The notes below the pieces were generated by a model, which searched no databases, had not been told where the DNA came from, and worked only from the letters and a program-made list of their open reading frames with translations. From an uncultured bacterium (GTDB lineage Bacteria > Bacteroidota > Bacteroidia > CAILMK01), in the NCBI GenBank assembly GCA_903835275.1, contig CAILMK010000468.1, forward strand, positions 1 to 7,118: DNA of 7,118 nucleotides. Reading direction: 5' to 3'. This document shows, piece after piece, positions 1-4,885 of this stretch. A program made the translations under genes and the position numbers. The stretch's first letter is position 1. Each line of letters begins with the position of its first letter.

Positions 1-387
1 AAATACCTGAAGAATAATATTTACAAGAGTACGCTTACCGTTACCAATACTGCAGGCTGTAAAAACAGCTGGTCAACTACGGATACTGTTCTTATTACAG
101 GTATTTCTGAAGCAGTGGCAGGTAATTTCAGCATGAAGATTTATCCGAATCCATTTAAGGATAATGCAAATATTTCCTATACCCTGGAAAAACCAGCCAG
201 TGTGAAAGTGGAAGTATGGGATGTTATGGGCAGAAGCATTGCAACGCTTGTAGACCATAGCCAGAACGAAGGCAATTACAATGTAAGTTTCAGGGCTTCC
301 GAATACAATACCGGAGCAGGCATCTACATTGTGAAAATGACCATCGGCGACCAAATTGTTACCAAACAAATTATCCTGACTAAATAG
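1..387 (+). CDS. C-terminal part of a T9SS-exported protein (PKD-like end plus type A sorting domain), 5' end missing
   Basis: The frame is open from the first base and stops at two consecutive TAG codons (385-390), giving 128 residues of a longer protein. Residues 1-37 include TLTVTNTAGCKNS, which resembles the last strands of a PKD/immunoglobulin-like domain. Residues about 45-128 match the T9SS type A sorting domain: YPNPF at 48-52, then VEVWDVMGR, then a G-IYIVKM strand and a final Lys-ending strand. In this family the domain directs an already Sec-exported protein through the T9SS in the outer membrane and is then normally removed, leaving the cargo secreted or surface-attached. The passenger's function lies upstream of the window and cannot be told. 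A GTG at 115 is only an internal valine codon, because the open frame and the PKD-like similarity continue through it. A strong terminator follows 27 bases after the stop. Confidence 0.9.
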   Translation, partial: KYLKNNIYKSTLTVTNTAGCKNSWSTTDTVLITGISEAVAGNFSMKIYPNPFKDNANISYTLEKPASVKVEVWDVMGRSIATLVDHSQNEGNYNVSFRASEYNTGAGIYIVKMTIGDQIVTKQIILTK

Positions 388-413
388 TAGTCACGCTGAT
401 TTGACCCGATAGA

Positions 414-443
414 AGGGCTGCATGAAAGTGCAGCCCTTTTTTT
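414..443 (+). terminator. Intrinsic terminator of the T9SS cargo gene
   Basis: A perfect 9-bp stem (AGGGCTGCA / TGCAGCCCT) closes a 6-base loop, TGAAAG, and is followed directly by seven T. It lies 27 bases past the stop at 387, on the same strand, and very probably ends that transcript. Confidence 0.9.
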
Positions 444-518
444 ATGTGGTAGCTGCGATGAATGAATACTATAAACGTTTGATCCTTTCATGATCATTCC
501 CAACTTTTACAGTCAGAC

Positions 519-535
519 TGATGCCGAAGGCATCA
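519..535. repeat. Short palindrome with a GAA loop
   Basis: TGATGCC GAA GGCATCA is a perfect 7-bp inverted repeat around a GAA triloop. No T-run follows on either strand, so it is a poor terminator. The plan (short arms, GAA loop) is the same as the hairpin at 2249-2263, suggesting a class of dispersed palindromes. Membership of a genome-wide family is inference. Confidence 0.55.
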
Positions 536-672
536 CATCTTTAGAGCAATGAGTATAATCCCGGAAAACGACTACGTATGGAGTCGAACTTTCAATAGCT
601 GTGATTAAAATAGGGAATTACTCGTTCGCAAGATAGAGGTTATGGCTTCCGTTGGGCGATGGGCTTATTTCT

Positions 673-707
673 ATATTTAATATTTGATATTCAATATTTA
701 ATATTTT
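673..707. repeat. Tandem array of five AT-rich heptamers
   Basis: Five consecutive 7-base units read ATATTTA, ATATTTG, ATATTCA, ATATTTA and ATATTTT with no gaps. The array ends 5 bases from the stop codon of the minus-strand barrel gene. The centre can also fold weakly on itself. Short tandem repeats of this kind can change copy number by slippage; no function is evident. Confidence 0.75.
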
Positions 708-712
708 CATTC

Positions 713-1531
713 TTACCTTCCAATCGGAACAAAGATGCCGAGATAAGCGCCTACGGAATTATTCTTGGATGAAAAGCGGTCGTACTGGTCGTCCTGTGAA
801 GGAGTGCTTACTTTTTTCACGCTTATAGGGTAGTACCACTCTGCGGGATACTGACGGTTTTTATTATATACAATGTCCTTGCTTTCCATATCCTGCAGGC
901 TGCGGTCGTAGCGTGCGCCTATGGCAATACCCCAGTATTGGGAAACAAAGATATTAACCTGTAGCCCCGCAGTCCATTCAAAATCCAGGGGCTTGTAAAA
1001 CTTCCTGAAATCAATCGGGTCCTGGGTCAGGTTGGCAGGGGGCGCAGGATTGGAGCTGATATCCTGCACGTCGGCGAGGTAGGCTATCTGGAAGCCTGCA
1101 AAAATGCTGACATCTACAATACTGGTTTCTTCCTTTCCGGAATTGAAGCGGATCAGAAAGGGCACTTTTATATAATTCAGCAATACCTGGGAGGTATAGT
1201 TTATATTGCTGTCTGCCGGATTATTTCCTTTCGGGTCATTGGCATCATGGATAATGAATCCGTTGTATTTCTGGCCCTGCATGGAGTAGATGAGCCCCGT
1301 TTGGAGTCCGAAGTAATTATGAAAATTCCAGAAATAATCAATGCCGAAAACAGGCCTGTCGGTTTCAACCAGGTTAACGGATTCCAGTGAGGAACTACCG
1401 TAGTAGGATTCCTGTGCATTATCTATCTGGGTGCTCTGGAAGCCACCCCATACCTGTATATATTGTCCTTTTTGCGCACTTGCGGAAAGGCAAATGGCGA
1501 ATGAGCTGATAAATAATAATCGTTTCAACAT
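713..1531 (-). CDS. Outer-membrane beta-barrel protein (porin-like family)
   Basis: This encodes a 272-residue protein with a clear Sec signal peptide: KR at 3-4, a hydrophobic core at 5-15, and an A-S-A site at 17-19 before Gln20. The mature part is made of amphipathic strands separated by polar turns. Examples are YIQVWGGF (24-31), YFGLQTGLIYS (73-83), LLNYIKVPFLIRF (117-129), VSIFAGFQIAYL (141-152), FEWTAGLQVNIF (184-195), GIAIGARYD (201-209) and a last strand SVGAYLGIFVPIG (259-271). The inner strand resembling YIKVPFLIRF is typical of the outer-membrane beta-barrel domain group common in Bacteroidota (the OMP_b-brl type). The last residue is Arg rather than the usual Phe, although the final strand is otherwise barrel-like. 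The ATG at 1529-1531 is chosen because the signal peptide starts there and a promoter-like motif lies just upstream. Transport, adhesion or scaffold roles cannot be separated from sequence alone. It is divergent from the cytochrome lipoprotein gene. Confidence 0.85.
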   Translation of the reverse strand: MLKRLLFISSFAICLSASAQKGQYIQVWGGFQSTQIDNAQESYYGSSSLESVNLVETDRPVFGIDYFWNFHNYFGLQTGLIYSMQGQKYNGFIIHDANDPKGNNPADSNINYTSQVLLNYIKVPFLIRFNSGKEETSIVDVSIFAGFQIAYLADVQDISSNPAPPANLTQDPIDFRKFYKPLDFEWTAGLQVNIFVSQYWGIAIGARYDRSLQDMESKDIVYNKNRQYPAEWYYPISVKKVSTPSQDDQYDRFSSKNNSVGAYLGIFVPIGR

Positions 1532-1551
1532 GAGCAGAGTATTTTACAATT

Positions 1552-1559
1552 CAAAGGTA
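1552..1559 (-). promoter_or_regulatory. Probable -7 promoter element of the barrel gene
   Basis: On the minus strand this reads TACCTTTG, a full match to the Bacteroidota -7 consensus TAnnTTTG. It ends 20 bases before the ATG at 1531, implying a leader of roughly 10-15 bases. I found no good TTG-type -33 element at the usual distance, so the call rests on the -7 match and its position. The same octamer at the same distance precedes typA. Confidence 0.5.
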
Positions 1560-1681
1560 ACATATTATTCAGCGTATTGATTCTTTAGTAAGGACCAACG
1601 GGATTTATTGGACTGTTATTGTCCGGAGAAGTTAAAAAGCTTTTTTTGGGATATCCGCTATTATTTTAGGCAAAAAATTTC

Positions 1682-1689
1682 TAAATTTG
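1682..1689 (+). promoter_or_regulatory. Probable -7 promoter element of the cytochrome lipoprotein gene
   Basis: TAAATTTG matches the Bacteroidota -7 consensus TAnnTTTG and lies 27 bases before the ATG at 1717. It overlaps a possible TTG start at 1687, which argues that translation begins at 1717 instead. A convincing -33 element at the normal spacing is not seen. Confidence 0.5.
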
Positions 1690-1716
1690 TTCTTTTATAA
1701 AGTATTAAAACTGCAA

Positions 1717-2163
1717 ATGAACAAGACTTTAACGCTCTGCATAGTCCTTGTGCTGGTGATTTTTTTCTCCTGCTCCAAAAAGAAAGCTGAGCCGACTGCT
1801 ATAACTACAAGTACAAGCACCACGAGCACGACAAGTACAGCAAGTACCACTGCAACTACAGGATCCACTACCAGCACCTCCTCGATCAGTTATTCCAAAA
1901 ATGTGGTTCCTATTCTCAACACCAATTGCTACTCCTGTCACAGCACAGCCAATAGCAGCCTTGGAGGAGGTTTTGCACTGGATACGTATTCGGGTTTTAA
2001 AATGTTTTGTAATCCTTCTGATTCCACAGCCATTGTTGTAGAATGCATTACTCATAACAATGTTCCTTCAGTTTTATATATGCCTAATAATGGTTCGATG
2101 CTGGCCAGCAAAGATGTAGCAACGATCGTTACCTGGGTGTTCCAGGGCGCGAAGAATAACTAG
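1717..2163 (+). CDS. Lipoprotein with Ser/Thr-rich tether and monohaem cytochrome c domain
   Basis: This encodes a 148-residue protein. Residues 1-19, ending IFFSC, form a lipoprotein signal with the likely lipidated Cys at 19. KKK follows at 21-23, so the acidic surface-export signal of some Bacteroidota lipoproteins is absent and placement at a periplasm-facing membrane surface is plausible. Residues 27-58 are a tether in which 26 of 32 residues are Ser or Thr. From residue 59 the chain is a small cytochrome c-like domain: SKNVVPILNTNC, then the haem-binding CYSCH at 71-75, an ITH motif at 111-113, and MPNNG at 122-126 whose Met122 is the likely second axial ligand. A final helix, IVTWVFQGA, completes it. 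Expected role: a membrane-tethered one-electron carrier or haem domain; no partner enzyme is in the window. Two extra cysteines (98, 110) flank an insert before ITH and could form a disulfide. An upstream in-frame TTG at 1687 is rejected because it lies in the promoter motif and would spoil the signal peptide. Confidence 0.85.
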   Translation: MNKTLTLCIVLVLVIFFSCSKKKAEPTAITTSTSTTSTTSTASTTATTGSTTSTSSISYSKNVVPILNTNCYSCHSTANSSLGGGFALDTYSGFKMFCNPSDSTAIVVECITHNNVPSVLYMPNNGSMLASKDVATIVTWVFQGAKNN

Positions 2164-2174
2164 TCTGAAATATT

Positions 2175-2190
2175 ATCCGCCGCGGCGGAT
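2175..2190. repeat. Perfect 16-bp GC-rich palindrome, copy 1
   Basis: ATCCGCCG/CGGCGGAT is an exact inverted repeat without a spacer, starting 11 bases past the cytochrome gene stop. Flanking TATT (2171-2174) and AATA (2193-2196) could lengthen the stem if two bases bulge. No T-run follows, so it is not a standard terminator. A 14/16 match occurs at 6874-6889, near the other end of the window. Confidence 0.7.
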
Positions 2191-2248
2191 CGAATAATAA
2201 ATGTTAAAGTATCGCTCAAAAACTATCTTGAAATTCAGAGCTTACTTA

Positions 2249-2263
2249 ATCCGCGAAGCGGAT
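2249..2263. repeat. Short palindrome with a GAA loop and ATCCGC arms
   Basis: ATCCGC GAA GCGGAT is a perfect 6-bp stem with a GAA triloop. Its outer six bases on each side equal those of the palindrome at 2175-2190, and its loop equals that at 519-535. This suggests related dispersed elements rather than independent hairpins. Confidence 0.6.
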
Positions 2264-2266
2264 ATT

Positions 2267-2282
2267 CCCCCTTCGAAGGGGG
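2267..2282. repeat. Perfect 16-bp palindrome of C and G runs
   Basis: CCCCCTTC/GAAGGGGG is an exact inverted repeat, only 3 bases after the preceding hairpin. A second run of five G at 2286-2290 gives the C-run an alternative partner. Similar C-run/G-run palindromes are, from general knowledge, frequent in Bacteroidota intergenic DNA. Confidence 0.65.
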
Positions 2283-2319
2283 TTAGGGGGATGACTGGAG
2301 AAGGATAGATTTGAGCTTA

Positions 2320-2332
2320 GCTCCCTAGGAGC
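2320..2332. repeat. Small hairpin GCTCC/GGAGC
   Basis: GCTCC CTA GGAGC is a perfect 5-bp stem with a 3-base loop, in the same spacer as four other palindromes. On its own it would be weak evidence; its place in the cluster is why it is listed. The bases up to the next hairpin (2333-2388) show no gene or clear structure. Confidence 0.4.
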
Positions 2333-2388
2333 GCAGGTATGATAGAACAGATAAGCCCTCGGAGTATTCCCATTATAATACCACGATC

Positions 2389-2406
2389 GTCCCTCCGGGA
2401 CTTTTT
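2389..2406 (+). terminator. Hairpin with short T-run, possible weak terminator or palindromic repeat
   Basis: GTCCC TCC GGGAC is a perfect 5-bp stem with a 3-base loop followed by five T, which has intrinsic-terminator form on the plus strand. It lies 225 bases beyond the cytochrome gene stop, further than usual, and sits within a run of palindromes, so it may be another repeat whose T-run is incidental. It could still stop plus-strand transcripts from entering the convergent beta-helix gene. Confidence 0.4.
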
Positions 2407-2410
2407 GGTC

Positions 2411-2446
2411 TATCCATTGCCGTCCACTTTAGTGAACGGATAAAAA
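2411..2446 (+). repeat. 36-bp direct repeat with internal hairpin, copy A
   Basis: This matches 4635-4670 at 34 of 36 positions in the same orientation. Inside is a near-palindrome CCGTCCACT TT AGTGAACGG (2420-2439) with a single mismatched pair at 2424, and an outer ATCC/GGAT pair. It ends 7 bases before the stop codon end of the beta-helix gene. The two copies bracket that gene. Confidence 0.8.
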
Positions 2447-2453
2447 ACAAATA

Positions 2454-4499
2454 TCAATTCACCAAAAACTTCCCTCTTAAAACAGTCCCGTTTTTATTTA
2501 TAATTGAATAAAAATACAAACCTGCAGGCATCGCATTCCTGTTGATGATATTCAAACCATCATGGATGTCATTTTGAACATTGATTGTTTTTCCTAACTG
2601 GTCGTAAACGGTCATCGTATAATGATCGGAATTACCGGCTTCACCTTTTATTTCCAATACTGCCTGGCTTGAAAAAGGATTTGGATAGATCTTTACATCC
2701 GGGGCTATTGAAACAGTATTTGTTATACCTGTATGAATTGAAGTATCCACTGCATAGGTGTACCAGCTTTCATTGCCCTCGTATTGTCCGTGCGAAGGGT
2801 CCTTTTGATTGTCGTATGCCGTAACAGCGATGATGTCACTCAGCTTTGCGTTGATGGTATAAGAGCTTGCCTTGCCAGCATCCGATGCATTGCTGAATAA
2901 ATATCCTGTGGAAGAACCTGAGTAAACCGCATATCCGGCTATGTCAGCTTCTGTGTTTTGTTGCCAGCTGAGTTTTATTTTTCCACCACCAATATCAGTC
3001 TTGATTACAGCCACTGGAGGAGTTACCGGGGCAATCGTATCCGGAGAAGATAAGAATGGAGTAAAAACAACAGTACTCCGGAACGGATCATTAATGGAAT
3101 CAAATATATGGGCACGAATTGCAGATTGTGATGTATAACCCCAGTAACAATCCGAAGCGTCCAGGTTCAAACTATATTGCAGGCTTGTATTCCTAAGTTC
3201 AAAAAAAGTACCTGCACTATCTGAAGTATGGATATTGTTATTTTTGAAAGTGTTTGTATAGTTAGTCCTCACTGCAAAACCTGAATCATTCCTGTTGAGC
3301 CGCTCATTCCTGTAGATCGTATTATGATGAATATAGGTAACATATAATGGAATAAATGCCGGAGCTATACTATCATTAATTGCGGTTGTACCGTTGGAGT
3401 GGTTATCTATAAATTGGTTTTCATAAATGCTCGCGTATTTATTGTTGTAATTATCAATATACATTCCTCCCATATCGGAACTTGCAGTATTATTTGCGAC
3501 CAGGTTATTATGAAAAAAGATGGAATCTCCTCCATAGCTCAATTCAACACCTGCTGCCATGATTGCTGAATTACCGTAAAAAAGATTGTTGTAAATATAT
3601 GTTGAGGTTCCATAAGGTCCTATCACTACACCGGCTCCTTCCTGTGCGGTATTATTACAGATCATATTGCCGGTAAACCATAACTTGCAACCGTAATACA
3701 TATAGACACCTCCACCAAAGCTTCCTGTATTATTGGAAATTTTATTACCGGAGATAGTTGCCACAGACAGGTTGTCTGCCGTAAGAATTAATCCTCCTCC
3801 CTGGCTACCAAAGTTATTTGTCATAGTATTTCCGGAAACTGTAATATTGCATTTTGTTGCGTTGGTAATGCCAATTCCTCCCGGAGAAAAAGAATGATTA
3901 GATAAATTATTATTCTGGAAAGTACAATTCGTAATTTTAATAAAAACGGTGGCCGGGTTCATGCTTGCGGATCTTGTATTGTCAAAATCCAGTGCACCGC
4001 ATTTATTATTCCTGAACACACATTTGTCTATAAATGGAGCACTGCCATGAGCATGCACTGCCGTAAAAATACCCGAGTTGAAGGTTGTCAGGGAATCACC
4101 TGCGTCTTCTACAATACAGTGCTGGAAAATACTTCCCGAATCCTTTTTAAAGTCGTAATTGGTGCAGGTATCATCCAGGAAAATATATCCCCAGTCACCG
4201 GGTGCTGGATTGGAAAGGTTACTGGTAAATTTCACGGGATTTGTACCGCTTCCTATGGCGCGAATAGTGCCTGTAACCTCTATGGATTTTGATTTGTTAA
4301 ATTTGACCACCACTCCTGAATCAATATACAGAGTGGCATTCTTTTTCACGACGATGTTGCCTGTTACCAGATAGGGACTGCCTGCAGCTGTCCAATGTAT
4401 ATTATGACTGATGTAACCGCTGACAGCAGTGCCTGCAGCAAATGAGACATTTGTGCAATAAATGAAAAGGGAGAGGATTACTGCAATTTTAGTTTTCAT
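2454..4499 (-). CDS. T9SS-exported beta-helix protein with FN3-like domain
   Basis: This encodes a 681-residue secreted protein. Residues 1-21 are a Sec signal peptide (lysines at 2 and 4, hydrophobic core, cleavage near SFAA). Residues about 35-480 form a right-handed parallel beta-helix: many turns carry Asn-rich ladders (NNTGS, CNNTAQ, YNNLFYGN, HNNLVANN) and small-residue GGG stretches, as in PbH1/pectate-lyase-like folds. The helix ends with a CYWG motif at 451-454 and a VVFTPFL strand at 477-483, a common closing segment in such proteins. Residues about 497-585 look like a fibronectin type III domain (IKLSWQQN, AGYAVYSG, ITAYD-like strand VTAYDNQ). Residues 604-681 are a T9SS type A sorting domain with YPNPF at 605-609, VYDQLGK and a G-LYFYSI strand. 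The beta-helix could bind or cleave polysaccharide or act as an adhesin; I see no catalytic set that decides it. Start at 4497-4499 is supported by the signal peptide and an AGGA four bases upstream. Confidence 0.88.
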   Translation of the reverse strand: MKTKIAVILSLFIYCTNVSFAAGTAVSGYISHNIHWTAAGSPYLVTGNIVVKKNATLYIDSGVVVKFNKSKSIEVTGTIRAIGSGTNPVKFTSNLSNPAPGDWGYIFLDDTCTNYDFKKDSGSIFQHCIVEDAGDSLTTFNSGIFTAVHAHGSAPFIDKCVFRNNKCGALDFDNTRSASMNPATVFIKITNCTFQNNNLSNHSFSPGGIGITNATKCNITVSGNTMTNNFGSQGGGLILTADNLSVATISGNKISNNTGSFGGGVYMYYGCKLWFTGNMICNNTAQEGAGVVIGPYGTSTYIYNNLFYGNSAIMAAGVELSYGGDSIFFHNNLVANNTASSDMGGMYIDNYNNKYASIYENQFIDNHSNGTTAINDSIAPAFIPLYVTYIHHNTIYRNERLNRNDSGFAVRTNYTNTFKNNNIHTSDSAGTFFELRNTSLQYSLNLDASDCYWGYTSQSAIRAHIFDSINDPFRSTVVFTPFLSSPDTIAPVTPPVAVIKTDIGGGKIKLSWQQNTEADIAGYAVYSGSSTGYLFSNASDAGKASSYTINAKLSDIIAVTAYDNQKDPSHGQYEGNESWYTYAVDTSIHTGITNTVSIAPDVKIYPNPFSSQAVLEIKGEAGNSDHYTMTVYDQLGKTINVQNDIHDGLNIINRNAMPAGLYFYSIINKNGTVLRGKFLVN

Positions 4500-4530
4500 A
4501 ATTCCTGATTTTATGATTTAATGAACTACT

Positions 4531-4550
4531 GAAGCCTGTAAACAGGTTTC
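4531..4550 (-). promoter_or_regulatory. 20-bp imperfect palindrome in the leader of the beta-helix gene
   Basis: On the plus strand the arms are GAAGCCTGT and ACAGGTTTC around AA: eight of nine pairs are Watson-Crick and one is a G/T position. It lies 32-51 bases upstream of the ATG. A one-mismatch -7-like sequence, TATATTCG, sits just upstream on the minus strand (4556-4563). The palindrome could therefore be an operator or a leader-RNA hairpin; both are inference. Confidence 0.35.
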
Positions 4551-4634
4551 GCTCACGAATATAAGTGATTTTTAGTTATTTTGGAATTCAGGAGCAATTA
4601 TTCCGGCAATAGATGAATGTAAATACAAGAGCTT

Positions 4635-4670
4635 TATCCATTGCCATTCACTTTAGTGAACGGATAAAAA
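4635..4670 (+). repeat. 36-bp direct repeat with internal hairpin, copy B
   Basis: This is the partner of 2411-2446, differing only at 4646 and 4648. Its inner stem is CCATTCACT TT AGTGAACGG (4644-4663), with one mismatch at 4646, a different position from that in copy A. The ideal stem inferred from the two would be CCGTTCACT/AGTGAACGG. It lies 135 bases upstream of the beta-helix start codon. Confidence 0.8.
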
Positions 4671-4691
4671 CATCTTCTAAAAAACAAGACC

Positions 4692-4707
4692 CCTGTCTGG
4701 CGACAGG
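4692..4707. repeat. Palindrome CCTGTC/GACAGG
   Basis: CCTGTC TGGC GACAGG is a perfect 6-bp stem with a 4-base loop, followed by CAGG, which offers an alternative pairing. There is no adjacent T-run suited to termination. It belongs to the palindrome group in this spacer. Confidence 0.5.
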
Positions 4708-4767
4708 CAGGTTTTCAGGATGACATTGGTGGTAGTGCATCAATAAGCAAACTAATCCTAGTGGTCA

Positions 4768-4789
4768 GCCCTCTCTTCAAGGAGAGGGC
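4768..4789. repeat. Palindrome GCCCTCTC/GAGAGGGC
   Basis: A perfect 8-bp inverted repeat surrounds a 6-base loop, TTCAAG. No T-run follows. It is one of the stronger stems in the spacer and is 18 bases from the next palindrome. Confidence 0.6.
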
Positions 4790-4806
4790 GCGCGAACCGG
4801 AGCCTG

Positions 4807-4822
4807 TCCCGATCAATCGGGA
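4807..4822. repeat. Palindrome TCCCGAT/ATCGGGA
   Basis: A perfect 7-bp inverted repeat with a 2-base centre (CA). It lies 11 bases before the typA terminator region on the plus strand and is not itself followed by a T-run. Confidence 0.55.
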
Positions 4823-4832
4823 GTGAGGTAAT

Positions 4833-4858
4833 AAAAAAAGCCACCCTTTCGGATGGCT
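4833..4858 (-). terminator. Intrinsic terminator of typA
   Basis: Read on the minus strand, AGCCATCC GAAA GGGTGGCT forms an 8-bp stem with one G-U pair and a GAAA tetraloop, then seven T. It begins 28 bases after the typA stop codon, a standard position for an intrinsic terminator. Confidence 0.92.
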
Positions 4859-4885
4859 CTTATATTCAATGTCTGAATTTGTAAA

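Larger units (their letters stand above)
388..712. other. Non-coding spacer between converging genes
   Basis: About 325 bases separate the end of the plus-strand T9SS cargo gene from the end of the minus-strand barrel gene. I find no reading frame worth calling. The spacer holds the terminator at 414-443, a hairpin repeat at 519-535, a weaker hairpin CGACT/AGTCG at 569-586 with an 8-base loop, and a heptamer array at 673-707. No convincing minus-strand terminator for the barrel gene is visible. Confidence 0.7.
4500..4885. other. Non-coding spacer upstream of the beta-helix gene and downstream of typA
   Basis: These 386 bases contain no supported gene. In order they hold the beta-helix gene leader, copy B of the 36-bp repeat, three unrelated palindromes (4692-4707, 4768-4789, 4807-4822) and the typA terminator. 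The two flanking genes share a strand, but the terminator and distance make co-transcription unlikely. Confidence 0.7.

Noticed and set aside
1634..1645. AAAAAGCTTTTT palindrome as a terminator in the divergent spacer
   Set aside because: It is only A/T runs around GC, has no loop and no stable stem, and lies upstream of both neighbouring genes.
1687..1716. Upstream TTG start adding ten residues to the cytochrome lipoprotein
   Set aside because: It overlaps the TAAATTTG promoter motif and would put extra residues before a well-formed lipoprotein signal; ATG at 1717 fits better.
1695..2055. Minus-strand open frames opposite the cytochrome gene with Val-rich or Cys/Gly-rich products
   Set aside because: Their odd composition is the complement of the Ser/Thr codon run at 1795-1890.
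2175..2446. CRISPR array
   Set aside because: The palindromes differ in sequence, have irregular spacing and no uniform spacers, and no cas genes are present.
2454..4670. Beta-helix gene plus flanking repeats as an insertion sequence
   Set aside because: No transposase is encoded, the flanking repeats are direct rather than terminal inverted, and copies are not at equal distances from the gene.
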